A stretch of 64,000 bases of DNA from Cupriavidus consociatus (GTDB lineage Bacteria > Pseudomonadota > Gammaproteobacteria > Burkholderiales > Burkholderiaceae), in the NCBI RefSeq assembly GCF_017814975.1, contig NZ_JAGIQA010000029.1:43811-107810 (forward strand), in the 5' to 3' direction. The notes beneath the pieces were generated by a model. The model made no database searches. It was not told the origin of the DNA and was given only the letters and a program-made list of their open reading frames with translations. The translations under genes were made by a program, and so were the position numbers. Shown here one piece after another: positions 36,799-44,220 of the stretch; positions within the stretch are counted from its first letter, which is position 1; every line of letters begins with the position of its first letter.

Positions 36799-37061
36799 GT
36801 CGAGATCAGCAGCGCCTGACCGATTATCTGGCGCACATTCTTGAAGCGATCGAACGCATTGGGCGGTACACGGAAGACTTGGACGCGGTAGCGTTCCTGG
36901 GCAACGAGATGGCGCAAGACGCGGTGATTCGCAACCTCGAGGTCATTGGGGAAGCCAGCCACAATATCGAGGGTCACTATCCTGACTTTGCGGCAGCGCA
37001 TCCCGAGCTGCCCCTTGCCTTCGCCTATCAAATGCGCAACGCCGTGGCGAGCAAGCGGTGA
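36795..37061 (+). pseudogene. hepT: HepT (DUF86) toxin truncated before its catalytic histidine
   Basis: 88 residues of a HEPN-domain protein: RLTDYLAHILEAIERIGRYTEDLDAVAFL and DAVIRNLEVIGEASHNI are typical DUF86. The RNase motif RxxxxH should read as in MRNAVAH; here the text is MRNAVASKR and stops. Family members are usually about 110-120 residues, so the C-terminal helix and the catalytic histidine are lost. No continuation of the motif was found in the next 100 bp in other frames. It is probably a disarmed toxin. Confidence 0.75.
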
Positions 37062-37180
37062 GACATGCGCTGACGCAAGGCGGGGAAGCGAGGTGAGGTC
37101 TGGCCCGATCGGTGGGTTGCGGCTGAGGTACTGGGGTTCAGCGCATGCCGCTCCCAATGCTAAAAGTGATGCATACTTCG

Positions 37181-37208
37181 CTTTCGCATAAGAACTATTA
37201 TGTTAAAT
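37181..37208 (+). promoter_or_regulatory. dif-like XerC/XerD site, copy 1
   Basis: CTTTCGCATAA, GAACTA, TTATGTTAAAT: the 11-6-11 layout of dif. The right arm is identical to the XerD-binding arm of Escherichia coli dif, and the left arm ends in the CGCATAA of the XerC arm. It lies 119 bp after the HepT relic. A second site in the same orientation is at 51204-51231. Confidence 0.72.
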
Positions 37209-37209
37209 T

Positions 37210-37227
37210 ACTTTCATGCGTGAAAGT
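37210..37227. promoter_or_regulatory. Palindrome ACTTTCA-TGCG-TGAAAGT beside the dif-like site
   Basis: Seven-base perfect arms starting two bases after the dif-like site. The TTTCA...TGAAA core resembles the operator before the XRE gene at 48.3 kb. No intact gene follows closely on either strand, so it may belong to a lost locus or be an accessory sequence for recombination. Confidence 0.45.
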
Positions 37228-37710
37228 AGTCTGTCGCCACGTGTCGGTTCCCATAGTGCCCCCGGCTTGGCACCGTGATGGCACAGCGGCGCGCCTGACG
37301 GCGACGTCCTCGGCTTCGCAAGCCGCAGCGTGCCGGGCATGCGGAAGAACGATTTTCTGCAAAATTAGTTGAAGCAAAATCGTTTCCAGAGCCTTGGAAA
37401 CAGCTAGCGGCGGGCGAACAGCGGGAACAAATTAGGCAAACCGACGCGTTCGCGTAGGGCAAGCGCGTTTCGTCGGGAAGGCCGCGCGCGTGGTGTACAG
37501 ATGTCATGAGCTTGATGAGCAACCCGCCTGTTGTGGTAGCCTTCCCACTAAATGGGTTGCGACGGCGCGGCCGGCGCTGGGCTCCGAAGACTACTTTGGA
37601 GCCCTTCGCTTTTCAGGGAAAAACTTTTCAGCCTGTTCCCACTTAGAACCGCCGTACTGCCTTTAACATCGGAAGCGAGCAGTCTCGCGGCCAAATCTGC
37701 TGGCTGACAA
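37228..37710. other. Gene-free stretch with a stem-loop
   Basis: No gene recognised. GGGCTCC at 37579-37585 pairs with GGAGCCC at 37598-37604, a stem of seven bases that could be a terminator or structural remnant. Confidence 0.35.
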
Positions 37711-37735
37711 AAGAAAAACGGGCCAGCGGCCCGTT
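37711..37735 (-). terminator. Rho-independent terminator of the unknown gene pair
   Basis: Read on the minus strand: AACGGGCC, loop GCT, GGCCCGTT, then TTTCTTTT. The perfect eight-base GC-rich stem and T-run start four bases past the stop of the 64-residue gene at 37739. Confidence 0.85.
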
Positions 37736-37738
37736 CGC

Positions 37739-37933
37739 TTAACGTGAGCTTTCCGTTCGCCACTCAGGCAATTCTGGGTAGGTACGGCGCCCAGAGCGTT
37801 TGGCTGCTTCCTGCAGTTTTGCTTTCATGGCCGGAGTGACGACAACTGCCTTCGTGGCGGTCGAGACGCGCACGATTACCTTGGGCGACTTTTGTGTCGC
37901 TTTTTGGGTGTTCGCCTTGAGCGCGTGGGTCAT
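37739..37933 (-). CDS. Small basic protein, 64 aa, unknown
   Basis: Sequence rich in Lys, Thr and Val (KVIVRVSTATKAVVVTPAMKAKLQEAAKRSGR) with no family I recognise. Its start overlaps the stop of the 217-residue gene (ATGA at 37930-37933), and a perfect terminator follows, so the pair is a defined two-gene operon. A helical VTPAMKAKLQEAAKRSG segment could be a ribbon-helix-helix-like or partner-binding element, but this is speculative. Confidence 0.65.
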   Translation of the reverse strand: MTHALKANTQKATQKSPKVIVRVSTATKAVVVTPAMKAKLQEAAKRSGRRTYPELPEWRTESSR

Positions 37934-38583
37934 ATCAACTCCTTATCTTCCAAGTAGTCTATCAGCTTTCGCCATGACGGGCTGCCTGCGGACAGGCTGA
38001 ATTCCATCCACCGTTGGGAACCGTTCTGGTCCCACCAGTCTTCATCGGTCGCGATGATTTCCTGAACGGTTCGACATCCCGAAACACGCGGCCAAGCTGC
38101 GATTTCGTGTTGCTCCACAGGAGCGTCAAAGCCTACCTTGGGCCAGAATCGATAGCCGACCATGCGGGGGTCATAGCCATCGCCGCCAGCGGCAATGAGC
38201 GAGATATGCCTGTAGCCCATGCGGTGGGCCACCATGGCGCAAAGAGCGAAAGCAATCGTCCCCAGCCAATCCGGTGCCTGGCCACGGAGGAAGAAGTGGT
38301 CGACATGGACGGCGCCAGCGACATCGGTCCCCAGCGCCGGTACTTGCTCTGGAGCATCCTCCAAGTAGAGGGCGGGCCCTGCTTCCTCTAGATAGATGCC
38401 TACCCGATTCTTGTGTCCCTCATGAATGAGGGCCGCATTGACTGCGGTGAAGTATGTGCCTGGGGGTGCCTCATCCGGTCCGTGCTCGCGTTCCCCTTGT
38501 TCGTGGACTCGAGAGCCATTGAAAATCATGAGCAATTGCGCGAACTCCTCGCTTGCAATCATCTGACCGTCAAGTTCGATCAC
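37930..38583 (-). CDS. Uncharacterised 217-aa protein of a two-gene operon
   Basis: Visible features are FTAVNAALIHEGHKNRVGIYLEE, LGTIAFALCAMVAHRMGYRHISLIAAGGDG and MVGYRFWPKVGFDAP, the last somewhat like GNAT-fold acyltransferase cores, followed by WWDQNGSQRW. I cannot assign a family. The frame remains coding-like upstream of the GTG at 38583 (LYFEQELRRVYEALRSSPLA, to about 38697), but no start codon lies in that frame. An ATG in the +1 frame reads MADHTVF and stops. A single-base indel near 38695 may have cut off the native N-terminus. Confidence 0.6.
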   Translation of the reverse strand: MIELDGQMIASEEFAQLLMIFNGSRVHEQGEREHGPDEAPPGTYFTAVNAALIHEGHKNRVGIYLEEAGPALYLEDAPEQVPALGTDVAGAVHVDHFFLRGQAPDWLGTIAFALCAMVAHRMGYRHISLIAAGGDGYDPRMVGYRFWPKVGFDAPVEQHEIAAWPRVSGCRTVQEIIATDEDWWDQNGSQRWMEFSLSAGSPSWRKLIDYLEDKELI

Positions 38584-38699
38584 ATCGAATTCTTCGACGT
38601 CTTGCCCATCCAGTTTGAAAACGCCCGTAAGGTGCGACTTGGCAAGCGGCGAGCTTCGCAGTGCTTCATAGACTCTGCGGAGCTCTTGCTCAAAATACA

Positions 38700-39010
38700 G
38701 TGTGGTCGGCCATAACAGGAATTAGCGGTGACCGGATCACCTCGTCGTCGCCGCCCTTCCGGTGCGTCTGATTGCTGGAGTGTCCGTATCGTCTCATCGA
38801 TTTTACCTGCTGCAATGCTCTGGCCAGGGACATACTGTTACGAGGCAGGCTTCGCTTGCTTCGTAACGAGGATCCGATCGGATCTGCCTGAGGACTTCGC
38901 TGTTTTCGAAAAGACTGAGCGAAACGACGTTGCAAGCGCCGATTCGAGGCTCCAAAGGCTGTTGTCATGCGGCGACTGCTGCATACAAGTTCCGCGCTTG
39001 CCGAATTGTG
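38700..39010. other. Gene-free stretch upstream of the unknown pair
   Basis: It probably contains the promoter of the minus-strand pair. No other gene is recognised; the open frames on both strands look like shadow frames. Confidence 0.3.
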
Positions 39011-39142
39011 AGGAACCGGAATTCGCCGGACTGAGATTCCCAATGAATCAATGACTTAACAGCTAATTCCGTCGCGGCTTGGTCGTTGCAGAACCGGAAG
39101 TAGCCGGACTGCCGTGAAAAGAAGCGCGAATTAGCCGGACTG
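39011..39142 (+). repeat. Array of AACCGGAATTAGCCGGACTG-like motifs, left end
   Basis: Copies at 39011-39033 and 39091-39111, and a partial one at 39127-39142. The same motif in inverted orientation is at 42250-42316. Multiple terminal repeats of this kind are typical of IS21-like element ends. No transposase gene lies between the arrays. Confidence 0.65.
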
Positions 39143-39290
39143 CTCCGCAGGCGCCTCTGGCGCACATGTCGTAGCATTTCATCCCAACCTCGAAGTTGGA
39201 CCTGGTTATCGGTGCTCGTGCCCGGCACTGGCTCTTGCCAACCCATATGAGACATTGCCTCCATCAGCCCAAGACGGTCACTCGATGGTG

Positions 39291-40193
39291 TCAGCCACCA
39301 CCCGCCATCCGTATCTCCTCGGCCAGCCAATCGCGCAGGACGCGCACCTTCGGGTTGTCGTGATTGCCGGTGCGGTACACGAGGTCATATCCGCGCTCGG
39401 CTTTCAGTTTGATATTCGGGAAGGGAGCGACGAGCCTGCCCGCTGCGATGTCATCCGCCACCAGCGCGCTCCGTCCCAGCACAACCCCCTCGTCCCGAAT
39501 GGCTGCCTCAATGGCCATGCTGCCATGGCTGTACGCTGGGCCGCGCCTGCTGCCAGCGCGATCCACGCCCGCTAGCGCAAACCAGTGCTCCCAATTGGCC
39601 AGCATGCGGTCCTCGTGCAACAGCGTGCAGGACACCAAACTCCCCGGCATGGGCAAACCGCCAACCGCCGCGAGATAAGCGGGGCTGCAAACTGGCGTGA
39701 CGGTTTCCTCCAGAATCCGCTCGGCAACGACATTGCGGTAGCGACCGTTGCCGTAGCGGATGGCAGCGTCGACCTGGCCATCGTTCAGATCGACATTGAC
39801 GTCCGTCACATCCAGATGAACGTCAAGCTCGGGATGCCGGGCCTTCAACCGATGCAGGCGCGGCGCCAGCCACTTGCTTGCGAAGGACACGCTGGTACTG
39901 ATCTTCAACCGCGACACGCTGTTCTGGGTGCGAAGGCGCTCGGCCTCGCGCGTCAGCTCCCCGAGTAGGCGAGCAACCGACGCGTGAAATTCTGCACCCG
40001 CCTCGGTCAGAACGATTCGACGCGTCAGCCGGCGGAAGAGGACCACGCCGAGATAGCTTTCGAGCATTTTGATGTGCCGGCTCACCGCCCCGTGGGTAAC
40101 GTGCAACTCTTCAGCGGCCAGCGTCATGCTGAGCAGCCTCCCCGTGGCCTCGAAGGCACGCAAGGTTTGGAGAGGAGGAAGGCGGTCGAACAT
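39291..40193 (-). CDS. LysR-family regulator (GcvA type)
   Basis: A 300-residue regulator. The N-terminal helix-turn-helix reads LQTLRAFEATGRLLSMTLAAEELHVTHGAVSRHIKMLE (residues 7-44). LDVHLDVTDVNVDLNDGQVDAAIRYGNGRY is the start of the effector domain and matches the GcvA-like subgroup. It is divergent from the LysE exporter with 134 bp between, the classic layout for an exporter controlled by its amino-acid cargo. Confidence 0.88.
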   Translation of the reverse strand: MFDRLPPLQTLRAFEATGRLLSMTLAAEELHVTHGAVSRHIKMLESYLGVVLFRRLTRRIVLTEAGAEFHASVARLLGELTREAERLRTQNSVSRLKISTSVSFASKWLAPRLHRLKARHPELDVHLDVTDVNVDLNDGQVDAAIRYGNGRYRNVVAERILEETVTPVCSPAYLAAVGGLPMPGSLVSCTLLHEDRMLANWEHWFALAGVDRAGSRRGPAYSHGSMAIEAAIRDEGVVLGRSALVADDIAAGRLVAPFPNIKLKAERGYDLVYRTGNHDNPKVRVLRDWLAEEIRMAGGG

Positions 40194-40327
40194 TGCGGGA
40201 GAACGTGTGAGTTTGGCTCACGCATTATGTGATGACAAATGGTTTGTCGGCAAGGCCGCATGCGCCCCACCATGCAGGGCAGAAGCCGCGATAGCGCAGT
40301 CCCTTTCTACCCTTTGAGAGCGCCGCA

Positions 40328-40939
40328 ATGCAGTTCCACACTTGGTTGATCTTTCTCGTCACATCGATTGGCATGTCGCTATCGCCCGGCCCAAACGGCA
40401 TGTTGGCGCTGACGCATGGCGCAATGCATGGCAGCCGCAAGACGCTGTTCACCATCGCTGGTGCCGTGCTGGGTTTCGTGGCCGTCATCGGCCTGTGCAT
40501 GTTCGGAATTGGGGCGCTCATCAAGGCATCCGTCTTGTGGCTCACGGTGCTCAAGTGGGTGGGCGGTGCTTATCTGTTCTGGCTCGGCATTCAGGCCTGG
40601 CGCGCTCCGCCCATTACGGTGACTACGAGCCCCGAACTCATGAAGATTAGCGGCTGGTCGCTGTTTCGCCAGGGCGCGCTGTCGGCGGTCACCAATCCCA
40701 AGGGCATGCTGTTCTTCAGCGCTTTCCTGCCGCAGTTCATCGACCCGCAGCGCAACCTGGCGGTGCAATTCGCGGCTGTGGCCGCGACCTACGGTGTCAC
40801 GGAGTTTCTGGCCGAGTACGCCGTGGCGAATGCCGCCCACCGGGTGCGTCCATGGCTTGAGCGGGTCGGACGCCGGTTCAACCGGGCGTGCGGCGGTATG
40901 TTTGTCATCATCGGCGCTGCACTACCGCTGCGTGCATAG
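40328..40939 (+). CDS. LysE/RhtB-family exporter
   Basis: A 203-residue inner-membrane exporter with six hydrophobic segments. SLSPGPNGMLALTHGAMHG near the N-terminus and GALSAVTNPKGMLFFSAFLPQFIDP in the middle are hallmarks of the RhtB/LysE family, which exports amino acids and related compounds. It is presumably induced by the divergent LysR protein. A membrane-protein gene of unknown function follows 69 bp downstream. Confidence 0.88.
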   Translation: MQFHTWLIFLVTSIGMSLSPGPNGMLALTHGAMHGSRKTLFTIAGAVLGFVAVIGLCMFGIGALIKASVLWLTVLKWVGGAYLFWLGIQAWRAPPITVTTSPELMKISGWSLFRQGALSAVTNPKGMLFFSAFLPQFIDPQRNLAVQFAAVAATYGVTEFLAEYAVANAAHRVRPWLERVGRRFNRACGGMFVIIGAALPLRA

Positions 40940-41008
40940 AAGGCCCAACGATGACTTCCTTCGCCCACCGACACCACGTCGCTGCAGGCGCAGCGGCGGC
41001 CGTTTGAT

Positions 41009-41778
41009 ATGTATCTTCTCGTCTTCAAGCTCATCGTGACTCCGCTCCTGCTGCTGGCTGCCAGCGTGGCCGTACGCCGCTGGGGGGAGCGGTTGGCGGT
41101 TTCCTGGTTGGGCTGCCGCTCACCTCGGGGCCAATTTCGGTGTTTCTGGCGCTCGAACATGGGCCGGCTTTCGCCGAGCATGCGACGTCAGGCTCCCTCG
41201 CGGCGACAGCGGCGCAAGCAGCCTTCTGCTTTGTGTATTGCCGGCTTGCCACCCTTGGCTGGCCCATCGCCTTATGGGGCGCGTGCGTCGCCTTTGCCGT
41301 TGCCGCTACGGCGCTGCAATGGAGTGGCCTGGCGCAGACCGGCCTGTTTGTCGTGGCGGTGTTGGCTATGACGCTTGTGCTCTATGTCACGCCAAGAAAC
41401 ACTGCGCGTGGCAAAGGACTGAATTCGCCATGGTGGGACCTGCCAGCGCGCATGGTGCTCATCACGTGCCTTGTCGTCGGCGTGACGTTGCTCGCGCCTT
41501 ATGTCGGGCCGCAAGTCAGCGGCGTGCTCGCATCGTTCCCGTTCATGGCCACCATCCTCGCTGCGCACCGTCTGATCGGCAACAGTGCCGCGCAAGACGT
41601 GCTTCGCGGAATGGTGGCGGGACTGTTTGGCTTTGCTGCGTTCTTCTATGTGCTCAGCCTGACATTGACGAGGGTAAGCCTGTTCGCCGCATACGGTGGA
41701 GCGATTCTGACAGCGCTAGCCGTGCAGGCGATCTGTTTGCAGCAGATGCGGCAGCTGGTGCCACGCTCTGTCGAATAG
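41009..41778 (+). pseudogene. Polytopic membrane protein with frameshift in a G-run
   Basis: The N-terminal frame reads MYLLVFKLIVTPLLLLAASVAVRRWG. At the run of six G (41082-41087) the natural continuation, GAVGGFLVGLPLTSGPISVFLALEH, lies in another frame that stays open to 41778. A seven-G tract would give one protein of about 256 residues with seven to eight helices. This is an uncharacterised membrane family often beside LysE or LysR genes. Loss by mutation or slippage-type on/off switching are both possible. An ATG at 41140 could give only the C-terminal part. Confidence 0.75.
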
Positions 41779-42249
41779 AGCGTGGTCACCACGGGCTAGC
41801 GGTACTCGAATGTCCGCAGCCGCTTGCCGACACTGACGGCAGTAAGGCAGGTCGCGGCGGCTGGTAGCCCCGGTGCGGGCCTTTTATCGACCTTGCGACG
41901 ACAGCCGCCATGCCGGAATGCCGTCGTCGAAACTATCGAACCACTCCCGGATCGCGTCGGCCACAACGCTTGGATCGCAAGTGGCGGCATCCGGAACGCA
42001 TGCCGAATGAGATCTTCGACGTCGAAGCGCTGTTCCGCCCGAGTCCGCCAAGCATCGCGGTCGCGGGCTAGGATAGGAAGGTTCTGGTCTCGGATAGGGA
42101 TGTAACGCATGGTTCAGACTGGAAATGATGGTGTCTCGTATTGACGTCCGCCCCGCGGATTTCTTAACCCATCCACTGCTTACGACAACCAAAGGGCGAC
42201 GGTGAACCGAACCGTCAGGTCCTGGGCTCAGCGTCACGCGATTTCACGC
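41779..42249 (-). pseudogene. Decayed gene fragment shared with 57.5 kb
   Basis: On the minus strand one frame encodes QRFDVEDLI and a second, shifted frame encodes VPDAATCDPSVVADAIREWF and DSFDDGIPAWR. A diverged copy with the same two pieces (RFDAEDLIEA, DAATCDLSVVADAIREWFDS) is at about 57490-57665. Both are broken at the same joint. The parent gene is not recognised; these are old remnants. Confidence 0.5.
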
Positions 42250-42316
42250 CAGTCCGGCTAATTCCGGTTTTCCAGTCCGGCAAAAGCGCACGTAGTCCGG
42301 CTAATTCCGGTTTCCT
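42250..42316 (-). repeat. Inverted array of the AACCGGAATTAGCCGGACTG motif, right end
   Basis: Reverse-complement copies at 42250-42273 and 42293-42316 with a partial copy at 42274-42281. Together with 39011-39142 they bracket 3.3 kb containing the LysR, LysE and membrane-protein genes. Confidence 0.65.
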
Positions 42317-42360
42317 ACAGAATGCCGTACCGAAAGATGCCGCTATCTGTACAGGTGACC

Positions 42361-42378
42361 ACTGTATAAATATACAGT
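42361..42378. promoter_or_regulatory. LexA (SOS) box
   Basis: ACTGTATAAATATACAGT contains CTGT-N8-ACAG, a perfect match to the LexA operator consensus of gamma- and betaproteobacteria, with an AT-rich centre. No intact SOS gene follows on either side: the left is cut by the repeat array at 42250-42316 and the right runs into repeat R2. It is an orphan operator. Confidence 0.7.
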
Positions 42379-42701
42379 AGACTGTCAGCAGGAGCTAGGC
42401 AGCTGGCGATCCGACGCTTTGGCGTTGAACTGCGCCATGAGCGCGGCCGCGCCGCCATTGCGCCGACCAAGCTCGAGATCGCGCTGGCGCAACCCAACTG
42501 GCACGAAGAGCATCTCGTGCATGGCGAACGTGGCCTTCGGGCGTCCACTCGGAGGCTGTCCGCGGTGCGCCGCGCGCTGGACCTGGTGGCGCAACAGCGC
42601 GGCGAGGCGTTTGAGCTGCAGGACATTCCCGCCGAGGATGAACGGATTGCTGGGTCGCACGAGATAAGCGATGCAGCTGCAATCGTCCATCTCGCACACC
42701 G
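42379..42701. other. Stretch between LexA box and repeat R2
   Basis: Open on both strands (plus: LEIALAQPNWHEEHLVHGER; minus: LQLKRLAALLRHQVQ), but neither frame has a start with a ribosome site or a family I recognise. It is perhaps the remains of the SOS-controlled gene. Confidence 0.3.
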
Positions 42702-42742
42702 GCCACCGCTTCGCGGCGGATATCGCTTGCAAATAAAGGGGG

Positions 42743-43075
42743 TCAGAACCGCGGCCGTCCATAGCGGTTGCGGCGCGCGGCGAGTCTTGCGCGGGTGCAG
42801 GCGTAGCGAGGGTAGGCCGCGTCCAGCATGTCCGCGATCCGCTCCAAGCGGTCCGCCTGCGTGAAGCAGCACGCCAGCAGGCATTCCCAGGCGCAGTAAC
42901 GCATGATTTCTTGAAGTAGTGCATACCGCTTTTCGGGAGGGAACTGCAGATTGCCGACTTTCGCCCACGCTTTGAGCGCTGCATGGGCCAGCGCCACGAG
43001 TTTGTCGGGTGTTGCTGGCCCGGTTTGGCAAAGCTCAACCGCATCCCGATGCAGTTGTCGGTCGAGATCACTCAT
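42743..43075 (-). CDS. Uncharacterised 110-aa protein of the duplicated cassette (R2)
   Basis: Homologue of the R1 protein at 24134-24466. The MSDLDRQLHRDAVELCQ start and the cysteine-containing RYCAWECLLACCFTQADRLERI region are conserved. Its start overlaps the stop of the DUF6884-type gene (43072-43075), so the pair is co-translated. The function is unknown; it may assist the DUF6884 protein. Confidence 0.65.
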   Translation of the reverse strand: MSDLDRQLHRDAVELCQTGPATPDKLVALAHAALKAWAKVGNLQFPPEKRYALLQEIMRYCAWECLLACCFTQADRLERIADMLDAAYPRYACTRARLAARRNRYGRPRF

Positions 43076-43869
43076 GCCGGTACCTCGGCGGAAGGGTGGA
43101 GGTCCCGGACACTGACCCAACGCTGGCAGACTTTTGCGCCGCCGCGCACGAAGTCTGCCACTTCAACCTCGGCGGTGGGGCCGTTCGGCCCCTTGAAGAC
43201 CGAGAGCACGCGAGCCTGGCGCGAGGGAAGAGCGGAAGCGGCCCGGTAGAGCAGGGTGGCGAGGGCGCCGGCCTCGATCCATCCATACGCGCGATAGAGC
43301 GGTGTGCCGTTGGCGTGCCGGCCGATTTGGTCGCGGAACGCCGGCTGCAATCCGTCGAGGAAAGCGCCGAGTTGCGACCGCTGCATGCCGATGCCACCAG
43401 TGGTTTCCTGCAGGGGAGGCAGTTGGGGACCGTACCGGCGGGCCAGCGCGGCGCGCATGACGCGCCGATACTCGGCGCCGCCCGCCAGCATCACCGAGCC
43501 GATACGGATTGGCCAGGCAGCGGGCTGCAGGTAGCGCGGCAAGTCGGCCACCATCTGGTCGGCACGTTGCCGCGTCATGCGCTCATCGTAGGGGGCAATC
43601 TCGGTATCGGGTCGCAGGAAACCGTGGCGAGCGGAGAGAATCAGGACGCGGGGCGCCGCATCGCCGCGGACGTGCGCTCGGTACGATTCGTACATCACGC
43701 CCCGGTATAGGTCGATGGCGCACGCATCCCGATCGAGCTTCGTGCCCGAGCAGGCCATCAGGAGTAGGGCCGGCTCGCCGGCATCGATGCGAGGTGTTGG
43801 TGCGTGGGGGAATAGGGGAAGCTGCATGGTCGAAAGCATGGGCAGGGAGGTGCGTTGCATGCTTTTCAC
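43072..43869 (-). CDS. DUF6884-type protein, intact copy (R2)
   Basis: 265 residues. The N-terminal domain shows LLLMACSGTKLDRDACAIDLY and LILSARHGFLRPDTEIAPYDERM, the two DUF6884 signatures; this family resembles YaaA (DUF328), a fold linked to DNA-related stress functions. The C-terminal domain (about 165-265: GMQRSQLGAFLDGLQ, YGWIEAGALATLLYRAA) is unassigned. The start is a GTG at 43869 or the ATG three codons on. It forms an operon with the 110-residue gene. The same cassette is duplicated 18 kb away. Confidence 0.72.
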   Translation of the reverse strand: MKSMQRTSLPMLSTMQLPLFPHAPTPRIDAGEPALLLMACSGTKLDRDACAIDLYRGVMYESYRAHVRGDAAPRVLILSARHGFLRPDTEIAPYDERMTRQRADQMVADLPRYLQPAAWPIRIGSVMLAGGAEYRRVMRAALARRYGPQLPPLQETTGGIGMQRSQLGAFLDGLQPAFRDQIGRHANGTPLYRAYGWIEAGALATLLYRAASALPSRQARVLSVFKGPNGPTAEVEVADFVRGGAKVCQRWVSVRDLHPSAEVPA

Positions 43870-43905
43870 TCTACAGACCCAGCGGCAAAGTCAAGACAAC
43901 CGCGC

Positions 43906-44220
43906 AGAGTTGGTAGAAGAATTCAGCGTTGCCCCGGACATGTCCGGGCAATCTCCAGGTTCTTCTGGACACGCATCCAGTTGCGCAGCGCATCATCAGG
44001 CAGGGCCCGTTGCACATCTCCAGCCAGGACGGCCGCGTGTCCATCCAGGCCTGGGCGAATCGTTCGAACTGCTCGCGCTCTCGACGCATAGCCACTCTTG
44101 GACTGGGGAAATCACGAACCGAACCGGGTACGTCCACCGAGGCTCGGCATTCCGGAGACCTCACCGGATACCGGCGTTCACCCGCCCGTCCCGCGTAACC
44201 ACGCGAGGTCAAATCGGGGT
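43906..44220. other. Gene-free stretch
   Basis: A minus-strand frame has a plausible segment (MRREREQFERFAQAWMDTRP, then in another frame PDDALRNWMRVQKNLE), suggesting a short decayed gene of unknown family. No signal stronger than that. Confidence 0.3.

Larger units (their letters stand above)
42702..43905. repeat. Long direct repeat, copy R2
   Basis: Matches R1 (24093-25285) throughout, in the same orientation, including non-coding flanks (CACCGCTTCGCGGCGG on the left; GTCAAGACAACCG on the right). Both genes are intact here. Confidence 0.85.

Noticed and set aside
39011..39142. Plasmid replication iterons
   Set aside because: Too few copies, irregular spacing, an inverted array 3.3 kb away and no Rep gene; IS-type ends explain them better.
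40220..40245. Third dif-like site at GCATTATGTGATG
   Set aside because: Only the centre resembles a Xer arm; the 11-6-11 spacing and the opposite arm are missing.
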